DNA of 27,163 nt from positions 1-27,163 of the IMG/VR virus record IMGVR_UViG_3300037234_000416; one strand, 5' to 3'. The translations under genes were made by a program, and so were the position numbers. This document shows, one piece after another, positions 5,838 through 10,806 of the stretch; positions within the stretch are counted from its first letter, which is position 1, and each line of letters begins with the position of its first letter. Source of the stretch: a virus. The notes beneath the pieces were generated by a model. That model saw only the letters and a list, made by a program, of their open reading frames with translations. It did not search any database and was not told where the DNA came from.

Positions 5838-6586
5838 ATTTTACAAATCTCACAACTTCCTTGGTCTGTGTCGTACATTTCATACTTTTGACCTATTTCA
5901 ACTTCAAGTTGCTTTATTACCTTTAATCGTTCTTGTCCTACTTTTGTAGCGAACATTTTTTCCTGTACTTTTTTACCTGCCAATAAACACGGGTAACACC
6001 CTACTCTGTCGTTTGTGCCTTCATCGTAAAGCGGGTTCTTAGCCATGCCGTGTGTTTTTAGGTATGTAAAGATTTTATCCTCTGACCATTCAACAACAGG
6101 CAGCCTGACTTGTATTGTTGCTCTTAACTTCTTGTTATAACGACTAGGAAATAAATCCTCCATATCAAATAAGTCATCAGACGTTAACCCTGCGTATTTT
6201 CTTGCTCTTTGACCGCTTTCTTGAGTGCGCATACCGAACCAGAATTCATACTGAGTTTCGCCGTCAAATAAGTTATCCTTATACCAATCACGTAGTGCAT
6301 ACTGCTTTAAGTACATAGTGCAAAAACGACCTCGACCGAAGGGGAACTTACCAACATCTTTAATTAGATCAACTAGATTTTTACCTCGTTTACCGCCGCT
6401 GGTGGAATGAATCTCTTTACCTATAAACTTTTGCATATATTGGATATGCTCGTAAGTTAAAGGGTGATCCCAGCCCGTGTCATTGAATACAGGTATGACG
6501 TTATCAATCCCAACCTTATCTATAGCAAGCAGCATACACACTTGACTGTCTTTACCGCCTGATACTGGCACTAATATTTTTGTCAT
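5834..6586 (-). CDS. PP-loop PAPS-reductase-like protein with five cysteines
   Basis: SGGKDS at residues 9-14 is the PP-loop that binds the nucleotide phosphate in PAPS reductases, ATP sulfurylase subunit CysD and DndC-type proteins. Downstream are RGRFCTMYLKQ (Cys 89), GCYPC (197-200) and a C-terminal CEIC (245-248), a layout that could hold a 4Fe-4S cluster. The spacing is not that of classical CysH, which relies on a C-terminal ECGLH. The start is ATG 6586: GAGGTGACA precedes it, and the GTG at 6598 is part of that ribosome-binding site. It overlaps the primase gene by four bases. It may supply activated sulfur for DNA or RNA modification, or assist sulfur metabolism. Substrate unknown. 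Confidence 0.75.
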   Translation of the reverse strand: MTKILVPVSGGKDSQVCMLLAIDKVGIDNVIPVFNDTGWDHPLTYEHIQYMQKFIGKEIHSTSGGKRGKNLVDLIKDVGKFPFGRGRFCTMYLKQYALRDWYKDNLFDGETQYEFWFGMRTQESGQRARKYAGLTSDDLFDMEDLFPSRYNKKLRATIQVRLPVVEWSEDKIFTYLKTHGMAKNPLYDEGTNDRVGCYPCLLAGKKVQEKMFATKVGQERLKVIKQLEVEIGQKYEMYDTDQGSCEICKI

Positions 6587-6605
6587 TGCTATTGTCACCT
6601 CAGTT

Positions 6606-6896
6606 TTAATTATTAATAGTTACTGTTTTAAATCGAACTTCAATCACATTGTCATTGCGTGACATAACATCACCGCGATTCATTCCAGAATCTTTAGCCC
6701 AGTCAACACCTATGAATATAGGGTAATCAAGACCTTTTCTTCTTTTAATTTTATTAGACTCATCTTGTACTTCCATAAACATATTTTTATACCAATTATT
6801 TTTATGCGTCGGATTACTTTCAAAAAAGAAATAATCTATAAAAGTTCCAAAATCATTTCTCAATTCTTCAATAGAAGGTTTATCATCATCTTTCAC
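6606..6896 (-). CDS. Hypothetical 96-aa protein, first gene of the minus operon
   Basis: I do not recognise this protein. It begins at GTG 6896 after a perfect GAGGTGA. The N-terminal half is acidic and aromatic (FGTFIDYFFFESN). The centre has YPIFIGVDWAKDSGMN, which recalls the first beta strand of RNase H-like folds (GVDWAxD), but the rest of that fold is absent. It is the promoter-proximal gene of the replication operon. No membrane or metal motif. Confidence 0.55.
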   Translation of the reverse strand: MKDDDKPSIEELRNDFGTFIDYFFFESNPTHKNNWYKNMFMEVQDESNKIKRRKGLDYPIFIGVDWAKDSGMNRGDVMSRNDNVIEVRFKTVTINN

Positions 6897-6954
6897 GGTA
6901 TCACCTCAGTTGAATTATCTAATATAAACTATCACAATATTCCTGTCAGCCTGT

Positions 6955-6983
6955 ACATTAAAATAAATGTAGAACAATGTCAA
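6955..6983 (-). promoter_or_regulatory. Candidate sigma70 promoter for the minus-strand operon
   Basis: On the minus strand, TTGACA (6983-6978) is followed after 17 bases by TAATGT (6960-6955). The -35 box is a perfect match and the -10 is moderate. It points at the gene starting at 6896. Confidence 0.5.
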
Positions 6984-6998
6984 ACAAAAGTGTTGACA
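6978..6998. promoter_or_regulatory. Palindrome TGTCAA-N9-TTGACA, likely shared operator
   Basis: Perfect 6-bp arms separated by nine bases lie exactly at the middle of the divergent region. Each arm is the TTGACA -35 box of one of the two opposing promoters, so a dimeric protein bound here would block both. No binding protein can be assigned from sequence alone. Confidence 0.45.
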
Positions 6999-7021
6999 AG
7001 TACCACGCGATTCACTAAGGT
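6993..7021 (+). promoter_or_regulatory. Candidate sigma70 promoter for the plus-strand operon
   Basis: TTGACA (6993-6998) is followed after exactly 17 bases by TAAGGT (7016-7021), a weak -10. It would start transcription just upstream of the gene at 7055, whose ribosome-binding site TGAGGA lies at 7043-7048. The weak -10 suggests either a need for activation or a regulated promoter. Confidence 0.45.
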
Positions 7022-7054
7022 TCAATTGTGACATATTTTTAATGAGGAACGACC

Positions 7055-7270
7055 ATGGGAACAACAGATGAAGATAAAGCACTCGTTGGGCAACTGCGCG
7101 TACGCTGTGATGCAAAAGAACTTGAAATTTTCATAGCGAAAGCCGAACGTACTACGGGAAAAACTTATGCAGAATTAATACGTGAAATTATCACAGCATT
7201 TAATGACGATAAGTTACGTATCATTCCAACCAAAGAGTTTCACGCTGGAAAGATATACAGTAAATTTTAA
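7055..7270 (+). CDS. Small ribbon-helix-helix-like protein, possible regulator
   Basis: The pattern LVGQLRVRCDAKELEIFIAK then TGKTYAELIREIITAF fits a beta strand followed by two helices, the order of Arc/MetJ-type ribbon-helix-helix repressors. Such proteins bind palindromic operators as dimers. As the first gene after the palindromic divergent promoter, it is a natural candidate for autoregulation. The C-terminal GKIYSKF is encoded in a 28-bp repeat that recurs at the end of the next gene. The fold is suggested, not proven. Confidence 0.5.
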   Translation: MGTTDEDKALVGQLRVRCDAKELEIFIAKAERTTGKTYAELIREIITAFNDDKLRIIPTKEFHAGKIYSKF

Positions 7271-7273
7271 TTA
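7246..7273 (+). repeat. 28-bp direct repeat, copy 1
   Basis: The segment covers the last codons, stop and following bases of the upstream gene. It matches 7464-7491 at 27 of 28 positions. The copies lie 218 bp apart and flank exactly one gene. Confidence 0.85.
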
Positions 7274-7287
7274 GAAGGAGAATTAAC

Positions 7288-7488
7288 ATGGGTACTTTTA
7301 ATAGTGAAGAACTTCGCACCGGTTACTGTTCTATATGCGGTGACAAAATAGGGATGGGGTTTAATCATGATGAATGTGCTCAAGCAAAAAAAGAAATATA
7401 CGGCGAATCAGATGTAAATAAACACCCGCACAAGAAGTTGTCAAAAAAAGAAACAGATTATCTTGGAAAGAAATACAGTAAATTTTAA
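7288..7488 (+). CDS. Small zinc-knuckle protein, 66 aa
   Basis: CSIC at residues 14-17 followed by HDEC (27-30) gives a CxxC...HxxC metal site in a short protein. The remaining half is Lys-rich (KKLSKKETDYLGKKYSKF). AAGGAG precedes the ATG. Its C-terminal tail is nearly identical at DNA level to that of the preceding gene because both end in the 28-bp repeat. The gene is unrelated to its neighbour elsewhere. Role unknown. Confidence 0.6.
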   Translation: MGTFNSEELRTGYCSICGDKIGMGFNHDECAQAKKEIYGESDVNKHPHKKLSKKETDYLGKKYSKF

Positions 7489-7491
7489 TTA
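7464..7491 (+). repeat. 28-bp direct repeat, copy 2
   Basis: Second copy of the segment at 7246-7273, with one substitution (A for T, changing Ile to Lys in the encoded tail). The boundary falls just after the stop codon. Confidence 0.85.
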
Positions 7492-7514
7492 TTAATAATT
7501 TGGAGAAGTAAAAT

Positions 7515-7949
7515 ATGGCTATTGAAAAAGATTTAAAACGTATTGCTGATGCACTTGAAGCATTGGTTGCACAAGGTAACGCTGTAGCTGGACTTAAAGC
7601 TGCTGTTGTTGAACCACCTAAACCTGCACCATCCGCTGTTATCAATTCAGCACCTGCACCCGTAACTCCAACCCTTGCGCCAGCAGCAGCACCCGCAACA
7701 ATGTCACCCCCTACACCTGCACCACCTGTAGCAGCAGCACCGCCAGCCGCTGCACCAGCAGCACCTATACCAATGGCCGCTAAGACAGATATCGAAATGA
7801 ATGACATCTTAATTGTTGAGTTCAAACGTTTAGGTACTGCTGATCCAATTAATAATTTATTAAGTTCAATGGGTCTCACGGGTGTCACGGGTCTAACTGC
7901 TGATGTTCAGCAAAAACTCATCACCGCTGCACAGGCGTTGCAGCCATGA
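7515..7949 (+). CDS. Hypothetical 144-aa protein with a Pro/Ala-rich linker
   Basis: There are three parts: an N-terminal helix (IEKDLKRIADALEALVAQG, possible coiled coil), a long disordered Pro/Ala linker (about residues 33-90), and a small C-terminal helical domain (about 92-144, MNDILIVEFKRLGTADPINN). Two binding domains on a flexible tether suggest an adaptor. It overlaps the Cas4-like nuclease gene by ATGA and shares the operon with the ssDNA-binding protein, so a replication or recombination accessory role is plausible. TTGGAGAAG precedes the ATG. No family recognised. Confidence 0.6.
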   Translation: MAIEKDLKRIADALEALVAQGNAVAGLKAAVVEPPKPAPSAVINSAPAPVTPTLAPAAAPATMSPPTPAPPVAAAPPAAAPAAPIPMAAKTDIEMNDILIVEFKRLGTADPINNLLSSMGLTGVTGLTADVQQKLITAAQALQP

Positions 7950-9325
7950 GCCACGGTCACGCACGCTTAGGGCCTTCTAACAAACGATGGCCTAAGTGTG
8001 CGGGTTCGGTTCGTGAAGAAGAACGTTATCCTGATATAGCCGGTGAAGCGGCCATTGATGGCACTGGTTCACATTTGTTGCTTGAATTGTGCATGAAGAA
8101 CAACGTGCGTGCAGACCAATACGATCAACAAATTATCGGTGTAAACCATGAAGATAATATGAATGGTTGGATGGTTGACCCTGCGAGAATTGGACGTGTA
8201 CAAATGGCACTGGATTACATCGCACGTCGTGTTGCTGAACTTAAAGAAATGTTCCCAGGCTGTAATGTGCTTGTTGAATCTGAATCGAAGTCTGATCCAG
8301 GCGGTGCGTTTGGTCGTGAAGATTGGTGGGGTACGTGTGACATCACCATTACTGCACGTCATGCAATGGACCCGAGTGAAATTTATTTCATCGAAACGGC
8401 TGATTATAAAGATGGTCGTGGTTATGTTTCTGAAAAGAATAACACGCAGAACGATAGTTATCTTTTCGGTAAATTGCGACCTCATGTGTGCAGTGGTCCT
8501 GAGTTAGTTCGACCTTTTGTTAATAAAAACATCGGTGTACGCATGACTATCATACAACCGAAAACGAACCCTGTTGTACGTTATGTGTGTTCAACACGAT
8601 CTGAAGACAATGTGAGTGTTGCAACTGTTATTGAAACAGCTGATAAATTGTCGGATGCAGCATATGCAACTGATAAAGCAGACGCACCTTGTACACCAGG
8701 TGAACATTGTTTGTGGTGTAAAGCGAACCCTAAACGTGGCGGTCATTGTGACGCTGAATCTAATCAATCATTACAAGTGGTGGAGAATATGAGCAACACT
8801 GAAATGGTAACAGGTGACCAAACCCTGTTTGAAGTATTCAGACAGGTGATGGCAGATCCAAAGTCACTGACTGAAGAACAGCTGTCTGATCTCGCAGATG
8901 CTGAACCGGGTATACAAGCGGTGTTTGATAAAGTGAAAACTGAAATCAAAGATCGTATTGATCAAGGTATCACGGTACCAGGCTATGCAATGGTGCCGGG
9001 TAAAGGTTCAAATGTGTGGAATGAAGACGAAGAAACAATCATTAAAAAGTTGAAAGCGCGAAGGCTTAAACTTGCTGATATTTTCCCGCCGAAACTCATT
9101 TCACCGGCTCAAGTTTTGAAGTTAGATAAACTGTCTGACGATCAGAAAAAACGTATCGAGAATGATCTGATTACTTTCAAAGGTGGTAAGTTAGCACTGA
9201 AAAAAGTAGCACGTGATCATGTCGATGAGAAACTTGTTACACAAGAAGACTCAGCAAAGTTAATGTTTGCTGATGTTCCTACACAACCAGTTGCAGAAGA
9301 AGCAGCTGAACCTTCATTCTTTTAA
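7946..9325 (+). CDS. DUF2800 family Cas4/RecB-like nuclease
   Basis: The opening HARLGPSNKRWPKCAGS, then a GTGSH motif (H43), GTCDITI (D132) and IETADYKDG (D153, K155) follow the order of a PD-(D/E)XK nuclease of the DUF2800 family. C18 plus C249, C255, C258 and C268 match the one-plus-three cysteine layout that holds a 4Fe-4S cluster in Cas4- and AddB-type nucleases. It would resect DNA ends in phage recombination or replication. The C-terminal region after the cluster (about 280-459) is a charged helical extension, and the protein ends in EPSFF. It is coupled to the gene upstream (ATGA) and is followed by the ssDNA-binding partner, a pairing typical of phage genomes. Confidence 0.75.
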   Translation: MSHGHARLGPSNKRWPKCAGSVREEERYPDIAGEAAIDGTGSHLLLELCMKNNVRADQYDQQIIGVNHEDNMNGWMVDPARIGRVQMALDYIARRVAELKEMFPGCNVLVESESKSDPGGAFGREDWWGTCDITITARHAMDPSEIYFIETADYKDGRGYVSEKNNTQNDSYLFGKLRPHVCSGPELVRPFVNKNIGVRMTIIQPKTNPVVRYVCSTRSEDNVSVATVIETADKLSDAAYATDKADAPCTPGEHCLWCKANPKRGGHCDAESNQSLQVVENMSNTEMVTGDQTLFEVFRQVMADPKSLTEEQLSDLADAEPGIQAVFDKVKTEIKDRIDQGITVPGYAMVPGKGSNVWNEDEETIIKKLKARRLKLADIFPPKLISPAQVLKLDKLSDDQKKRIENDLITFKGGKLALKKVARDHVDEKLVTQEDSAKLMFADVPTQPVAEEAAEPSFF

Positions 9326-9336
9326 GAGGTGACATT

Positions 9337-10137
9337 ATGTTAGTAAAAGGTATTTTATCATTCCCCACTTTGTTTACACCACAGATAGCAAAGGGTGCAA
9401 CAGAGGCAAAGTATAGTTGTGCTGTATTGTTACCACCTAATGATCCACAGGTAGCTATAATTCAAGCTGAAGTTGAAGCGGCTAAAGTAAACGGTTGTCC
9501 TAGTGGTTACAACGGTGCTGATGAATGTTTTGGATTATATGAACATAAAATTCCAGCCGATAAAAATTATTATGACCCACGGTTCAACGGCTGGTATCTT
9601 TTCACTTGTACTGCAAAAGAAGTTGATCGACCTTCTGTTGTGGATATGGCTTTCACACCGATTATTGACCCCGGTGCTGTATATTCAGGCATGGTGGGTT
9701 ACGTAAACGCAGGTATTAGTTACTATCCTAAAGGTAAAGCAGGTATCGGTGGCTGGTTAAACGGTGTCATGGTTACAGCTGAAGAACCACCAATGGGTCG
9801 TCTTGATAACAAACCATCGGTTGAACAGATGTTTGCTGGTGTGCAAGGCGGCGCACAGGTACAAGCTGCACCACAAATGGCTGCACCAATGGCACCCCCG
9901 GTTGTAGCAGGTCAACCACCAGTGACTAATCCACCGCATATGCAAGCACCTGCTCCAATGACACCTGTTCGAGCTGCACCTGCTCCAATGACACCTGCTC
10001 CTCCTGCTCCTGCGTCTATTGCATTACAAATGACAGCAGCTGCAAACGGTGCAACATACGAAAGTATGATTGCAGCAGGTTGGACTGATGAAACGTTACT
10101 TGCTCAAGGTATGGCAATTAAACCTTCATTTGCTTAA
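9337..10137 (+). CDS. DUF2815 family ssDNA-binding protein
   Basis: The N-terminal 170 residues match the DUF2815 pattern: LVKGILSFPTLFTP at the start, KYSCAVLLPPNDPQ, and PIIDPGAVYSGMVGYVNAG. This fold binds single-stranded DNA in phage replication or recombination. A Pro/Ala/Met-rich disordered tail (about 175-225, with APAPMTP twice) leads to a short C-terminal helical segment ending in KPSFA. The tail may contact partners, as SSB tails do. GAGGTGACA at 9326-9334 is an excellent ribosome-binding site. It directly follows the DUF2800 nuclease and is followed by a terminator. Confidence 0.75.
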   Translation: MLVKGILSFPTLFTPQIAKGATEAKYSCAVLLPPNDPQVAIIQAEVEAAKVNGCPSGYNGADECFGLYEHKIPADKNYYDPRFNGWYLFTCTAKEVDRPSVVDMAFTPIIDPGAVYSGMVGYVNAGISYYPKGKAGIGGWLNGVMVTAEEPPMGRLDNKPSVEQMFAGVQGGAQVQAAPQMAAPMAPPVVAGQPPVTNPPHMQAPAPMTPVRAAPAPMTPAPPAPASIALQMTAAANGATYESMIAAGWTDETLLAQGMAIKPSFA

Positions 10138-10152
10138 ACGATTGTAGTACTT

Positions 10153-10198
10153 ACCTTCCTCTCTTTATTCCCCAACCCCTGGAGAGGAGGGTCTTTTT
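10153..10198 (+). terminator. Rho-independent terminator after the ssDNA-binding protein gene
   Basis: An 11-bp stem with one G-T wobble (10153-10163 with 10182-10192) closes an 18-base loop and is followed by CTTTTT. The long loop is slightly unusual, but stem and T tract are good. Its T tract is also the outer part of the next inverted repeat. Confidence 0.7.
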
Positions 10199-10279
10199 AA
10201 ATGTAGTGAACTTGGTGCTGGAATTGCATGTATGGAGATGAGTTCGAATCTGTCCGCCAGCTTCACTGCATTTAAAAAG
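10193..10279 (+). other. Long imperfect hairpin, possible structured RNA
   Basis: The 18-base arms at 10193-10210 and 10262-10279 pair at every position with one G-U. Directly inside, GCTGG (10217-10221) pairs with CCAGC (10257-10261), leaving a six-base bulge CTTGGT on one side. The 35-base apical region includes GTTCGAATC, a sequence typical of tRNA T loops. It sits between a terminator and the ribosome-binding site at 10292, so it may be a leader RNA, a processed small RNA or a tRNA relic. No full cloverleaf can be drawn. Confidence 0.5.
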
Positions 10280-10303
10280 ATTAACAATAACGAGGTGACA
10301 CTT

Positions 10304-10522
10304 ATGGCTATTGAATTCAATGCACAAAATGCTATTGCAAACTGTGCACTCGATATGCACAACAAATTTCTTGATACGTTAAAAGAACCGCGGTCAGTTC
10401 ATCCGATTGATTTGAATGTCAGCCGTGATGAACTGTTGAAAACCACATACATTAGACTTCTTGAAACTGCGAAAGAGTTAATCGATGCAGAAATCGAAGC
10501 CGCACGCATGGTGACACTATGA
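10304..10522 (+). CDS. Hypothetical 72-aa helical protein
   Basis: ATG 10304 is fixed by GAGGTGACA at 10292-10300. An upstream in-frame ATG at 10232 lies in the hairpin and lacks a ribosome-binding site. The product is mostly helical, with a charged middle (DLNVSRDELLKTTYIRLLETAKELIDAE). It overlaps the next gene by ATGA. I recognise no family. Confidence 0.6.
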   Translation: MAIEFNAQNAIANCALDMHNKFLDTLKEPRSVHPIDLNVSRDELLKTTYIRLLETAKELIDAEIEAARMVTL

Positions 10523-10710
10523 CTGAATACTCCTTCAACAATGATTCAAAAAGCATTGATTTTGTGATAAACGAACTTTCACATAACCCTGCACTTTCAG
10601 ACTGGGAAGATAACTTCATTAAAGACATCAAAGAATACTGTATCAATAAACACGGTTTCTTATCTGATAAACAGTTGCAAAAACTTAGTGATTTATGGGA
10701 GAAATATTAG
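10519..10710 (+). CDS. Hypothetical 63-aa acidic protein
   Basis: The C-terminal half, with WEDNFIKDIKEYC and then GFLSDKQLQKLSDLWEKY, resembles a small motif seen in many phage proteins (W-x-x-x-F-I...LS-x-K-Q-x-x-x-L-x-x-I/L-W-E-K) whose function is unknown to me. It starts in ATGA overlap with the previous gene, and the next tiny ORF starts directly after its stop. Confidence 0.6.
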   Translation: MTEYSFNNDSKSIDFVINELSHNPALSDWEDNFIKDIKEYCINKHGFLSDKQLQKLSDLWEKY

Positions 10711-10806
10711 ATGGAGGGCGTTATTTTATTTTTCATAATTATGTATGTGTTTAATAAATATATTACTAAGTGGATTATTGAAATAATAAAGGAATCTAAA
10801 AAATGA
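10711..10806 (+). CDS. 31-aa membrane peptide
   Basis: The ORF begins at the base after the preceding TAG and ends in ATGA overlap with the polymerase gene, so it sits tightly in a coupled operon. Residues 4-14 (VILFFIIMYVF) plus a second amphipathic segment suggest a single membrane helix followed by a basic tail. Short length keeps confidence moderate. Confidence 0.45.
   Translation: MEGVILFFIIMYVFNKYITKWIIEIIKESKK

Noticed and set aside
6606-6896. RNase H-like or transposase fragment because of GVDWA
   Set aside because: Only the first strand motif is present. The remaining catalytic residues and length are missing, so no family is claimed.
7361-7888. Long minus-strand Gly/Ala-rich frame opposite the Pro/Ala-rich gene
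   Set aside because: It is the mirror of the GC-biased Pro/Ala codons on the plus strand, has no ribosome-binding site, and would cross two well-supported genes.
10205-10275. A tRNA gene around GTTCGAATC
   Set aside because: The five bases on either side of the T loop do not pair and no anticodon arm or cloverleaf can be drawn. I kept it only as a structured element with a tRNA-like piece.
10232-10303. N-terminal extension of the 72-aa protein to ATG 10232
   Set aside because: That ATG lies in the apical region of the inverted repeat with no ribosome-binding site, while GAGGTGACA fits ATG 10304.
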